A DNA stretch of 64,000 nt from Pseudomonas costantinii (lineage in GTDB: Bacteria; Pseudomonadota; Gammaproteobacteria; Pseudomonadales; Pseudomonadaceae): positions 124,001-188,000 of the forward strand of contig NZ_MDDR01000057.1 in the NCBI RefSeq assembly GCF_001870435.1. The letters are read 5' to 3'. The notes beneath the pieces were generated by a model. It had not been told where the DNA came from. It saw only the letters and a list, made by a program, of their open reading frames with translations, and ran no database searches. Position 1 is the stretch's first letter, and the number at the start of each line of letters is the position of its first letter. Both the position numbers and the translations under genes were made by a program. This document shows, piece after piece, positions 16,462 through 24,435 of this stretch.

Positions 16462-17133
16462 TCAGTGATTGACGGTGTAAGCCAACATCATCGACAGCTG
16501 ACACATCGGCCGCCCACTCTCGGCATGCCATTGGTTGAACACGCCCTGCACCGTTGCCAGGTCCCGCAGGCTGGTCGGCACCTTGTCGATGATCTTCTGC
16601 GCGTTCAATGCCGCCACCACGTCATCACTCGGCACAAATGTATCCTTGCCGACCATGCGCAGGAAACGTGGCGCCGACAGCCCGCCCAACTGGTGGCCAT
16701 GTTTGCTCAGGTACTTCCATAGCCCAACGATATCAGTCACCGGCCAGTCAGCGATGAAAGCGCCGAAGCTGCCCTTTTCCTGCTCGATATCCAGAATCAT
16801 CTGCGCATTGCGCGGCACGCTCTTGAGCTTACCCAGATGACGAATGATGCGTGGGTCCTGCATCAGGCGCTCCAGGTGCTCGGCGCCCATCAGTACGACC
16901 TTCTCCGGGTCGAAGCCAAAGAATACCTGCTCGAATGCCGGCCACTTGGCGTCGACCACGCTGTGTTTGAGCCCGGCGCGAAATACCCGCAATGCCAGGG
17001 TCGACAGGTAGCGATCATCCGTAATCTTGTGTAATTGCGCCGGGGTCTTGGGCACAGGCAGGTGGGCATCCAGCTCTGCCGCCGAACCGAAACGGTTCAG
17101 ACAATATTCGTGCAGCCACTTGTAATCGCGCAT
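16462..17133 (-). CDS. DNA-3-methyladenine glycosylase I family protein
   Basis: A 223-residue protein of the Tag/adenine-glycosylase family (PF03352), which excises 3-methyladenine in base-excision repair. The helix-hairpin-helix region and the conserved WP..D-type block appear around DWPVTDIVGLWKYLSKHGHQ and APRFLRMVGKDTF. It resembles the divergent pseudomonad branch more than E. coli Tag, so substrate range is uncertain. AGGAG ahead of the ATG at 17131-17133 fixes the start; the longer frame upstream lacks one. ttcA lies upstream with a terminator between them. Confidence 0.82.
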   Translation of the reverse strand: MRDYKWLHEYCLNRFGSAAELDAHLPVPKTPAQLHKITDDRYLSTLALRVFRAGLKHSVVDAKWPAFEQVFFGFDPEKVVLMGAEHLERLMQDPRIIRHLGKLKSVPRNAQMILDIEQEKGSFGAFIADWPVTDIVGLWKYLSKHGHQLGGLSAPRFLRMVGKDTFVPSDDVVAALNAQKIIDKVPTSLRDLATVQGVFNQWHAESGRPMCQLSMMLAYTVNH

Positions 17134-17151
17134 GCCCTCTCCTGAGGATTG

Positions 17152-17180
17152 AATTGAAAACGGCGCCCGCAAGCGCCGTG
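17152..17180 (-). terminator. Rho-independent terminator after ttcA
   Basis: Read leftward, a 7-bp stem ACGGCGC/GCGCCGT (17160-17166 with 17173-17179) is followed by TTTTC. It lies 21 nt beyond the ttcA stop and before the glycosylase gene, so it probably ends ttcA transcription. Confidence 0.65.
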
Positions 17181-17200
17181 TGTCAGAGCGTTGAAAGGGC

Positions 17201-18025
17201 TCAGAGGTTCACAACATTGACGAAGCGCGAGGCGGCGCTCTCGTCGATACGCAGGCTGGTGAAGTCGAACAGGTTGCGGTCGGCCAATTGCGAAGGCTGC
17301 ACGTTCTGCAAGCTGCGGAAGATGCTTTCGGTACGGCCAGGCGTCTTGCGCTCCCACTCCAGCAACATCTCCTTGACCACCTGGCGCTGCAGGTTTTCCT
17401 GGGAGCCACACAGGTTGCACGGGATGATCGGGAATTGCTTGAGGTCGGAGTAAGCCTGGATGTCCTTCTCGTTGCAATACGCCAGCGGGCGGATCACCAC
17501 GTTGCGCCCATCATCGGCACGCAGCTTGGGCGGCATCGCCTTGAGGGAGCCATTGAAGAACATATTGAGGAAAAAGGTCTCGACGATATCGTCGCGGTGA
17601 TGACCCAAAGCCATCTTGGTCGCACCGATCTCATCGGCAAAGGTGTAGAGCGTGCCGCGACGCAGGCGCGAGCACAGCGAGCAGGTGGTCTTGCCTTCCG
17701 GAATCAGCTCCTTGACCACCGAATAGGTGTCTTTCTCGACGATGTGGTATTCCACGCCCAAGGCCTTGAGGTAGGCCGGCAGCACGTCTTCGGGGAAGCC
17801 CGGTTGTTTCTGGTCCATGTTGACGGCAACGATCTCGAACTTGATCGGCGCGACCTTTTGCAGGTGCAGCAGCACGTCGAGCAGGGTGTAGCTGTCTTTA
17901 CCGCCGGAGAGGCAGACCATGACCTTGTCGCCGTCCTCGATCATGTTGAAATCGGCGACCGCTTCACCGGCCAGGCGACGCAGGCGTTTTTGCAGTTTGT
18001 TCTGGTTGACCGTAAGAGTGCCCAT
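17201..18025 (-). CDS. ttcA: tRNA 2-thiocytidine(32) synthetase TtcA
   Basis: TtcA thiolates C32 of several tRNAs using ATP and an iron-sulfur cluster. The 274-residue protein shows the PP-loop ATP motif SGGKDS at 40-45 and the two CXXC pairs of the family, C115/C118 (CSLCSR) and C203/C206 (CNLCGSQ). Length is slightly below the E. coli enzyme but complete. It is followed by a terminator and divergent from the YIP1-family gene. The sulfur source is a cysteine desulfurase not in this window; TtcA does not use the Tus relay. Confidence 0.97.
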   Translation of the reverse strand: MGTLTVNQNKLQKRLRRLAGEAVADFNMIEDGDKVMVCLSGGKDSYTLLDVLLHLQKVAPIKFEIVAVNMDQKQPGFPEDVLPAYLKALGVEYHIVEKDTYSVVKELIPEGKTTCSLCSRLRRGTLYTFADEIGATKMALGHHRDDIVETFFLNMFFNGSLKAMPPKLRADDGRNVVIRPLAYCNEKDIQAYSDLKQFPIIPCNLCGSQENLQRQVVKEMLLEWERKTPGRTESIFRSLQNVQPSQLADRNLFDFTSLRIDESAASRFVNVVNL

Positions 18026-18300
18026 GGCGCTTGGATCCGCTAAAGGTGTTTGACGAAAAGCCGGATATTTTACCGGTAAGGACGGCCGAGTTCCAAATCT
18101 GGCTGCATTGCCATCTACAGACCTCAGCGCGATTAGCCCCAGTGTTTACAGCGCAATTCGCTCTAAAGCCCTACAGTTTTTCCGGTCATCAGTTCCTATA
18201 CTGCGACTTGAGGTCGCACAACTATCCAGGACCTTTGAGGCCATATGGCCCGTGGGCGCTCCGATGGGGGGCGATGGTAATAACGACAGGAGTGACTGGC

Positions 18301-18903
18301 ATGATCCATCACGTCGTGGGGCTTTTTACCCATCCCGACCAGGAATGGCGGGAAATTCGTGGCGATAAAGAAGAAAGCATCGGCCACATGTACCTCACTC
18401 ACACCCTGATTCTCGCGGCGATCCCCGCCGTATCCGCCTTTATCGGCACCACCCGGGTCGGCTGGGTCATCGGCAGTCGCGCCCCGGTCATGTTGACCCA
18501 GGAAAGTGCATTGTGGATGACCATCATGTCGTATGCGGCCATGCTCGGCGGCGTAGCGGTGATGGGCGCATTCATTCACTGGATGGCGCGCACTTATGAC
18601 TCCAACCCCAGCATGGCGCGCTGCGTGGCATTTGCCACCTACACCGCCACACCGCTGTTCCTCGGTGGGCTGGCGGCGCTCTATCCGCATATGTGGCTGG
18701 GGATGGTCGTAGGCACAGCCGCCATCTGTTACACGGTGTACTTGCTGTACGTGGGGCTGCCAACCTTCATGAGCATTGATCCGGACGAAGGCTTCCTGTT
18801 TTCCAGCTCGGTGCTCGCCGTGGGCCTTGTCGTGCTGGTGGCAATCATGGCGTTTACCGTGATCGTCTGGGGCCTGGGCGTAGGGCCGATCTACACCAAC
18901 TGA
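18301..18903 (+). CDS. YIP1-family membrane protein
   Basis: A 200-residue integral membrane protein of the Yip1 family (PF04893). The N-terminus (VVGLFTHPDQEWREI) is the usual cytoplasmic lead-in, followed by about five hydrophobic segments, ending in VLAVGLVVLVAIMAFTVIVWGLG. AGGAG lies 10 nt upstream of the ATG at 18301, which argues against the longer upstream frame. Bacterial members have no established function. The 275-bp spacer to ttcA holds both promoters; I see no further gene in it. Confidence 0.85.
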   Translation: MIHHVVGLFTHPDQEWREIRGDKEESIGHMYLTHTLILAAIPAVSAFIGTTRVGWVIGSRAPVMLTQESALWMTIMSYAAMLGGVAVMGAFIHWMARTYDSNPSMARCVAFATYTATPLFLGGLAALYPHMWLGMVVGTAAICYTVYLLYVGLPTFMSIDPDEGFLFSSSVLAVGLVVLVAIMAFTVIVWGLGVGPIYTN

Positions 18904-19032
18904 GTCACTTAAAACCGTGGGCAAGGCCACCGTAAGGTGGCTTTGTGCGTTATGCATGACCATTCGGCGCCTGACAGATTCGGAAACACCCAGCTTTGCG
19001 GCATACTGGGCGTCTCTGGAGATATGTACAGC

Positions 19033-19527
19033 ATGCCCGAGCAACTCAATACCCGCGTCGAAGATTGTTTCCTACAAGCCGAATCCTTTTTCAAACGAAG
19101 CTTCAAACGCCCCCAGGTCAGCCTCAAGCTGCGGGGCCAGAAAGCCGGTGTCGCGCATTTGCACGAGAACCTGCTGCGTTTCAACCCACAGTTGTACCGT
19201 GAAAACAGCCAACATTTCCTGAAACAGACCGTGGCCCATGAAGTGGCGCACCTGATCGCCCACCAATTGTTTGGCGAACGCATCCAGCCCCATGGTGAGG
19301 AATGGCAGTTGATCATGCGCGGGGTTTACGAACTGCCGCCGGATCGTTGTCACACCTATGAAATCAAGCGTCGCCAGGTCACTCGCTACATTTACCGTTG
19401 CCCGTGCGCGGACAGCGATTTCCCGTTTTCGTCGCAGCGCCATGGGTTGGTGAATCAGGGGCGGCGTTATTTGTGTCGGCGTTGTCGGCATACGCTGGTG
19501 TTTACCGGTGAAACTCGGGTGGAGTGA
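19033..19527 (+). CDS. sprT: SprT-family zinc metalloprotease-like protein
   Basis: A 164-residue SprT-family protein. The zinc-protease signature HEVAH is at 69-73 with a third ligand histidine downstream (IQPHGEEW), and the C-terminus has a zinc ribbon (CPCADSDF and CRRCRHT). The eukaryotic relative SPRTN cleaves DNA-protein crosslinks; bacterial SprT is poorly characterised. The ATG at 19033 gives the normal family length with GGAGA about 12 nt upstream; ATG 19024 is too close to that site. It follows the YIP1 gene by 129 nt. Confidence 0.9.
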   Translation: MPEQLNTRVEDCFLQAESFFKRSFKRPQVSLKLRGQKAGVAHLHENLLRFNPQLYRENSQHFLKQTVAHEVAHLIAHQLFGERIQPHGEEWQLIMRGVYELPPDRCHTYEIKRRQVTRYIYRCPCADSDFPFSSQRHGLVNQGRRYLCRRCRHTLVFTGETRVE

Positions 19528-19539
19528 GGGCCTCACCAC

Positions 19540-19607
19540 GGGCAAGCCCGACTCCCACATGTTGACCGCGCCGCCTATCAAATGTGGGAGCTGGCTTGCC
19601 TGCGATG
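19540..19607. repeat. REP doublet, diverged
   Basis: An inverted, slightly degenerate half (CAAGCCCGACTCCCACA, ending near 19560) faces an intact half (TGTGGGAGCTGGCTTGCC, from about 19583). The arrangement is the same as at 14386 but in head-to-head order. It separates the convergent sprT and CoA-transferase genes. Confidence 0.65.
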
Positions 19608-19622
19608 GAGCCCTATCTGGCA

Positions 19623-20804
19623 CTATCCAACTATCTTGGCCCGCCGCAACTCTGCTATCCGCTGAGCACTCATCCCCAACTCGGCCAGCACTTCATCACT
19701 GTGCGCACCAATGGCGGCACCAATATGCCGAGGTGCCGGCAAGCCTTCGGAAAACTTCAGTGGGCAGGCAAGTTGCGCCTGTGTCGAACCATCGCCCCTC
19801 GGCACCTGGCTGACCAGTTCACGCGCCTTTAACTGCGGATGTTCAACAGCTTCACTGAGGCTCAAAACAGGCTCAACGCACGCATCAACCCCGGCAAACA
19901 GCTCGCAGAGCTCGTCAAAGCTGCGCTTCTCAAACTCAACCTGCAGCGCCAGCTTGAGGTTTTTTTGCTGTTCGGGTTTCGGCGACAGCCTCTGTGCCGC
20001 CAGTTCCGGCCGCCCCAACGCCGCACACAATTGCTGCATAAATGCGGGCTCCAAACTGCCGACTGACATCCAGCGTCCATCACGGGTGCGATAGTAGTCG
20101 TAGAAACTGCCGCCATTGAGCACGTGGTTTTCCCACTCAGGTTCCACGCCACACGCCAGATAACCAGCACCCGCCATGGCGTTCAGACTGAATGAGCAAT
20201 CGGTCATGCTCACATCCAGGTATTGACCCACCCCGCTCTGCTGGCGCGCGATAACCGCCGCGAGCAAACCCACCACCGCATGCAACGAGCCACCACCAAC
20301 GTCCGCCAACTGCACGCCCAATGGCAGCGGCCCGCTGTCCTGGCGCCCGGTATGGCTGGCCACACCCGCCAGCGCCAGGTAGTTGATGTCGTGCCCGGCA
20401 CGATCCTTATAGGGGCCGGTCTGGCCATAGCCGGTGATCGACACATAAATCAACTGGGGGTTGATCGCCTTCAAAGCGTCATACCCCAGGCCCAGGCGAT
20501 CCATCACTCCGGGGCGGAATTGCTCAAGGACGATGTCGTAGTCCTTAACCAGTTCGCGCACGATCTCCAATGCCTCGGCTTGTTTCAGATCCAACGCCAA
20601 ACTGCGCTTATTGCGATTGAGGTAGGCATGGCTCGCCGATGTCCCCCGGTCATGGGGCGGCAACACCCGCAGCAGGTCCATGCGCGTGGGTGATTCGACA
20701 CGCAGCACCTCGGCGCCCATGTCTGCCAACATCAAGGAGGCGAACGGGCCAGGCAGCAAGGTGGAAAAATCCAGCACTTTGAGGGATGCCAAGGGACCTG
20801 ACAT
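19623..20804 (-). CDS. CaiB/BaiF family CoA transferase
   Basis: A 393-residue class III CoA transferase (alpha-methylacyl-CoA racemase/CaiB family). The N-terminal LDFSTLLPGPFASLMLADMG and the catalytic-aspartate region ITGYGQTGPYKDRAGHDINY are characteristic. GGAG lies about 9 nt before the ATG at 20802-20804. The family moves CoA between organic acids or epimerises 2-methyl-acyl-CoAs. No acyl-CoA dehydrogenase, carnitine or oxalate gene adjoins, so the substrate cannot be named. It is divergent from tusD. Confidence 0.9.
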   Translation of the reverse strand: MSGPLASLKVLDFSTLLPGPFASLMLADMGAEVLRVESPTRMDLLRVLPPHDRGTSASHAYLNRNKRSLALDLKQAEALEIVRELVKDYDIVLEQFRPGVMDRLGLGYDALKAINPQLIYVSITGYGQTGPYKDRAGHDINYLALAGVASHTGRQDSGPLPLGVQLADVGGGSLHAVVGLLAAVIARQQSGVGQYLDVSMTDCSFSLNAMAGAGYLACGVEPEWENHVLNGGSFYDYYRTRDGRWMSVGSLEPAFMQQLCAALGRPELAAQRLSPKPEQQKNLKLALQVEFEKRSFDELCELFAGVDACVEPVLSLSEAVEHPQLKARELVSQVPRGDGSTQAQLACPLKFSEGLPAPRHIGAAIGAHSDEVLAELGMSAQRIAELRRAKIVG

Positions 20805-20961
20805 AAGGACTCCGTTTCCGATTCGAATGCCCACAGACTAGGCAGCCTTACGCCTACCGGCAATCGTCAGAACGATCATCGACAGTGACCGTTTTGATCA
20901 CGGCGGGCTTTTTCGCGGCGGCGGCTTTATCATTGGCCCACGTTTGCTTGCAGAGTGTTCC

Positions 20962-21354
20962 ATGAAGTTCGCGATTGCGCTGTTTTCCGCCGCCCACGCG
21001 CCCTCCTCGCGCCGCGCCTTGCTGTTCGCCCAGGCGGCGCTGGCTGGCGGGCATGAGATTGTGCGGTTGTTTTTTTATCAGGACGGCGTGCACAGCGCCT
21101 CCAATAACATCGTTGCGCCGCAGGACGAGCAAGACATCGCTCGCCAATGGCGTGAGTTTGTCAGCGCCCATCAGCTCGACGGCGTGGTGTGTATCGCCGC
21201 CGCCTTGCGCCGTGGCGTGCTGAATGGCGAAGAAGCCACGCGCTATCGACGCAGCGCGGTAAACCTGGATGCGCCTTGGGCGTTGTCGGGGTTGGGGCAG
21301 CTACACGACGCCGCCCAGAGCGCCGACCGCCTGATCTGTTTTGGAGGGCCGTGA
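20962..21354 (+). CDS. tusD: Sulfurtransferase complex subunit TusD
   Basis: TusD belongs to the DsrE-like TusBCD hexamer that receives persulfide sulfur from TusA and passes it to TusE for 2-thiolation of U34 in tRNA. The 130-residue protein carries the sulfur-accepting cysteine C77 in GVVCIAAALRRG, the expected position. The ATG at 20962 gives the normal length; the ribosome-binding site is weak (AGAG). It opens a run of five tightly packed genes, tusD-C-B-E-ybiB. Confidence 0.95.
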   Translation: MKFAIALFSAAHAPSSRRALLFAQAALAGGHEIVRLFFYQDGVHSASNNIVAPQDEQDIARQWREFVSAHQLDGVVCIAAALRRGVLNGEEATRYRRSAVNLDAPWALSGLGQLHDAAQSADRLICFGGP

Positions 21355-21355
21355 C

Positions 21356-21706
21356 ATGTCCAAATCCTTATTGGTGATCAGCCGCCAGGCACCGTGGTCT
21401 GGCCCGAGCGCGCGCGAAGCGCTGGATATCGTGCTGGCCGGTGGCGCCTTTGATCTGCCGATCGGTTTGTTGTTCATGGATGACGGCGTGTTCCAACTGG
21501 CGCCGAACCAGGACGCCAAGGCCGTGCAGCAAAAAGATCTCAGCGCCAACTTGCAGGCGCTGAGCCTGTTCGGCATCGACGAGGTGTTCGCCTGCAGCCA
21601 CAGCCTGGCCGTGCGCGGCCTTGCGTCGCCCGCCAGCGCCGAGGTACTGGGCAGCGAAGAAATCTCCACGCTGATTGACCGTTACGACCAGGTGATAACC
21701 CTCTGA
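21356..21706 (+). CDS. tusC: Sulfurtransferase complex subunit TusC
   Basis: A 116-residue DsrF-like subunit of TusBCD. It has the DsrE-type beta-alpha fold with GGAFDLPIGLLFMDDGVFQL and the conserved cysteine region EVFACSHSLAVRG. TTGGAGG precedes the ATG at 21356. The gene starts one base after the tusD stop and ends in a TGATG overlap with tusB, so translation is coupled. Confidence 0.95.
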   Translation: MSKSLLVISRQAPWSGPSAREALDIVLAGGAFDLPIGLLFMDDGVFQLAPNQDAKAVQQKDLSANLQALSLFGIDEVFACSHSLAVRGLASPASAEVLGSEEISTLIDRYDQVITL

Positions 21707-21984
21707 TGTCAACTTTACATGTGGTGTCCCACTCCCCGTTTACCGACAGCCGCTTCGCCAGCTGCCTGCGCGTTTGCGGCGCCAATGACGCCATCCTGCT
21801 GTGCGGCGATGGTGCCTATGGGCTGCACAACCCGGCCCTGCTAACCAAGGGCGTGAAGGTCTTTGTGCTAGCCGAAGATATGCAGGCGCGCAATCTGCCC
21901 CTGCCGGATTGGGCCGACAGCGTGGACTATCCAGGCTTTGTGCAATTGTCGATCGACTACGACAAGGTCAACACCTGGCTATGA
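21706..21984 (+). CDS. tusB: Sulfurtransferase complex subunit TusB
   Basis: A 92-residue DsrH-like subunit, the smallest of the TusBCD complex. HVVSHSPF at the start and DAILLCGDGAYGL in the middle match the family. The ATG shares a base with the tusC stop, and the TGA overlaps the tusE ATG by 4 nt. Together with TusC and TusD it should form the alpha2-beta2-gamma2 hexamer that docks TusE. Confidence 0.93.
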   Translation: MSTLHVVSHSPFTDSRFASCLRVCGANDAILLCGDGAYGLHNPALLTKGVKVFVLAEDMQARNLPLPDWADSVDYPGFVQLSIDYDKVNTWL

Positions 21985-22316
21985 ACACCCTGACCGTAGG
22001 CGAGCGCACCCTCGAATTGGACAAGGACGGCTACCTCGTTGACCTGAACCAATGGTCCAGCGACGTCGCTAACGCCCTGGCCACCGCCGAAGCCCTGGAG
22101 TTGACCCCGGACCACTGGGAAATCCTCGAGCTGCTGCGCGGGTTCTACGCCGAATTCCAGCTGTCCCCCGCCACGCGCCCGCTGATCAAATACACCGCCT
22201 TGAAGCTGGGCCCGGAAAAGGGCAACAGCCTGCACCTCAACAAACTGTTCAACGGCACTCCCGCCAAACTCGCCGCCAAGCTGGCGGGCCTGCCCAGGCC
22301 GACGAATTGCTTATGA
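21981..22316 (+). CDS. tusE: Sulfur carrier TusE (DsrC family)
   Basis: TusE accepts sulfur from TusD and hands it to MnmA, whose gene lies 20 kb downstream at 42197. The 111-residue protein ends in NCL with the swinging-arm cysteine as the penultimate residue (C110), the decisive DsrC/TusE feature. The body shows LDKDGYLVDLNQW and the helical core LTPDHWEILELLRGFY. It overlaps tusB and ybiB by 4 nt each. No dsrAB genes are present, so a dissimilatory sulfite role is not indicated. Confidence 0.96.
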   Translation: MNTLTVGERTLELDKDGYLVDLNQWSSDVANALATAEALELTPDHWEILELLRGFYAEFQLSPATRPLIKYTALKLGPEKGNSLHLNKLFNGTPAKLAAKLAGLPRPTNCL

Positions 22317-23314
22317 CCGACTTTGCCCCGCTGACCCTTGAAACTCCTGCCGAGCACCCGTTTGCGCAGTTCGTGCGCATCCTGGGCAAAGGCAAGCGCG
22401 GCGCGCGCAACCTCACCCGTGAGGAAGCCCGTGAAGCCATGGGCATGCTGCTCGACGAAAAAGTCGAAGACACCCAACTCGGCGCCTTCCTGATGCTGTT
22501 GCGCCACAAGGAAGAAAGCCCGGAAGAACTCGCCGGTTTCACCGAAGCGGTGCGCGAACGCCTCAACGCCCCGACGCTGAACGTGGACGTCGACTGGCCG
22601 ACCTACGCCGGCAAGAAACGCCACCTGCCGTGGTACCTGCTGGCGGCCAAGTGCCTGGCGCAAAATGGTGTGCGCATCCTGATGCATGGCGGTGGCGCCC
22701 ACACGGCGGGCCGGCTGTATACCGAGCAATTGCTGGAAGGTTTACAGATCCCACTGTGCCGCAATTGGCAGCAGGTCGAGACTGCTTTTGAGCAAGGCAA
22801 CCTGGCGTTTATTCCGCTGGGCGATTGGGCGCCGCAACTGCAGCGCATGATCGATTTGCGCAATACCCTGGGCCTGCGCTCGCCGATCCATTCCCTGGCG
22901 CGCCTGCTCAACCCGCTGAATGCCCGTTGTGGCCTGCAAAGCATTTTCCACCCGGGTTACCAAGGCGTACACCGCGATGCCAGCGGCCTGCTGGGTGACA
23001 ATGTCATTGTGGTGAAGGGCGACGGCGGCGAGGTCGAGATCAACCCCGACACCCTCAGCCACCTCTACGGCACCACCAGCGGCCAGAGCTGGGACGAAGA
23101 GTGGCCCGCCCTCTCCGCCCAGCGCCACGTCAAACCCGCCACCCTGGAGCCCGAGCATTTGAAAGCGCTGTGGCGTGGCGAGGTCGAGGACAGTTACCCG
23201 CAACTGGCGCTGATCGCCACCATGGCCCTGGCCCTGCGCGGCCTCGGCCATCCACGGGAACAGGCCTTCAAATTGGCCCAGCAATACTGGGATGCGCGGA
23301 ACAAATCGATTTAA
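22313..23314 (+). CDS. ybiB: YbiB/TrpD2-like glycosyltransferase-family protein
   Basis: A 333-residue protein of the nucleoside phosphorylase/anthranilate phosphoribosyltransferase fold. The TrpD-like N-terminal helical domain (NLTREEAREAMGMLLDEKVEDTQLGAFLMLLR) and the C-terminal domain with HGGGAHTAGRLYTEQ are visible, but the glycine-rich PRPP-binding loop of true TrpD is altered. E. coli YbiB (TrpD2) binds nucleic acid and lacks the biosynthetic activity. It overlaps tusE by 4 nt (ATGA), linking it to the tRNA-thiolation operon. A repeated AATCGATT straddles its stop. Confidence 0.85.
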   Translation: MTDFAPLTLETPAEHPFAQFVRILGKGKRGARNLTREEAREAMGMLLDEKVEDTQLGAFLMLLRHKEESPEELAGFTEAVRERLNAPTLNVDVDWPTYAGKKRHLPWYLLAAKCLAQNGVRILMHGGGAHTAGRLYTEQLLEGLQIPLCRNWQQVETAFEQGNLAFIPLGDWAPQLQRMIDLRNTLGLRSPIHSLARLLNPLNARCGLQSIFHPGYQGVHRDASGLLGDNVIVVKGDGGEVEINPDTLSHLYGTTSGQSWDEEWPALSAQRHVKPATLEPEHLKALWRGEVEDSYPQLALIATMALALRGLGHPREQAFKLAQQYWDARNKSI

Positions 23315-23402
23315 TCGATTAGTTACCCGCAGTCTTTGCGCTTTTAGTTCGAACTGATCCCTTTAGACTGGGCTCCAACGCTTATAAGTTGAGGAGCCAG
23401 TC

Positions 23403-24398
23403 ATGGGTTTGCTGATCGAAGGACACTGGAAAGACCAGTGGTACGCAAGTAGCGCAGACGGCGCTTTCCAGCGCGAACAAGCGCAACGCCGCAACTGGGT
23501 GACCGCCGATGGCGAGCCTGGCCCCAGCGGTGACGGTGGCTTTAAAGCCGAAGCCGGTCGCTACCACCTCTATGTGTCCCTCGCCTGCCCCTGGGCGCAT
23601 CGCACCCTGATCCTGCGCAAGCTCAAGGGCCTGGAAAGCTTGATCGACGTGTCCGTGGTCAGTTGGTTGATGCTGGAAAACGGCTGGACCTTCGACAAGG
23701 CCCACGGCTCAACCGGCGATAAGCTCGACGGCTTTGCCTACATGCACCAACGCTATACCGCCGACACCGCTGACTACACGGGCCGCGTCACCGTGCCGGT
23801 GCTGTGGGACAAGAAACTCAACCGTATTGTGAGCAATGAATCGGCGGAGATCATCCGCATGTTCAACAGCGCGTTTAACGAGCTGACGGGTAACACCCTG
23901 GATTTCTACCCCGAGGCCCTTCGCCCCAGCATCGACGCGCTGAACGAACGCATCTACCCCGCCGTGAACAACGGCGTGTACCGCGCAGGCTTCGCCACTT
24001 CGCAACAGGCATATGAAAGTGCGTTTGATGATGTGTTTGCCGAGCTGGATCACTTGGAACAGCACTTGGGCGACCATCGCTACCTGGCCGGCGAATACCT
24101 GACCGAGGCGGATGTACGCCTGTTCACCACGCTGATTCGCTTTGATGCGGTGTATTACAGCCACTTCAAATGCAATTTGCGCAGGATTGCGGATTATCCG
24201 AATTTGTCGAACTGGCTAAGGGAGATGTATCAGTGGCCGGGTGTGGCGGAGACGGTGGATTTTGAGCACATCAAAGGGCATTACTATGCGAGTCACCGGA
24301 CGATTAATCCGACGGGGATAGTGCCGAAAGGGCCGTTGCAGAAATTTGATGGCCTGCACGATCGAGAAAAGTTAAGCGGTAAGGATGTCTGGAACTGA
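23403..24398 (+). CDS. yqjG: Glutathionyl-hydroquinone reductase (Xi-class GST)
   Basis: A 331-residue Xi-class glutathione transferase that reductively removes glutathione from glutathionyl-hydroquinones. The catalytic cysteine is C62 in SLACPWAHRTL, the class signature, followed by the GST C-terminal helical domain (EQHLGDHRYLAGEYLTEADVRLF) and the long Xi-type tail with NPTGIVPKGP. TGAGGAG lies upstream of the ATG at 23403. It stands 88 nt after ybiB with its own likely promoter and converges on cysG. Confidence 0.95.
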   Translation: MGLLIEGHWKDQWYASSADGAFQREQAQRRNWVTADGEPGPSGDGGFKAEAGRYHLYVSLACPWAHRTLILRKLKGLESLIDVSVVSWLMLENGWTFDKAHGSTGDKLDGFAYMHQRYTADTADYTGRVTVPVLWDKKLNRIVSNESAEIIRMFNSAFNELTGNTLDFYPEALRPSIDALNERIYPAVNNGVYRAGFATSQQAYESAFDDVFAELDHLEQHLGDHRYLAGEYLTEADVRLFTTLIRFDAVYYSHFKCNLRRIADYPNLSNWLREMYQWPGVAETVDFEHIKGHYYASHRTINPTGIVPKGPLQKFDGLHDREKLSGKDVWN

Positions 24399-24400
24399 TG

Positions 24401-24435
24401 ATGATCGTTCCCACGCTCTGCGTGGGAACGATCAT
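24401..24435. terminator. 16-bp perfect hairpin between yqjG and cysG
   Basis: ATGATCGTTCCCACGC (24401-24416) pairs perfectly with 24420-24435 around a 3-base loop. It fills the whole gap between two convergent genes and its right edge touches the cysG stop codon. It could stop transcription from both sides, but the T-run is short. From memory, the GTTCCCACGC-TCT-GCGTGGGAAC motif recurs in pseudomonad genomes, so it is also a repeat family. Confidence 0.65.
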
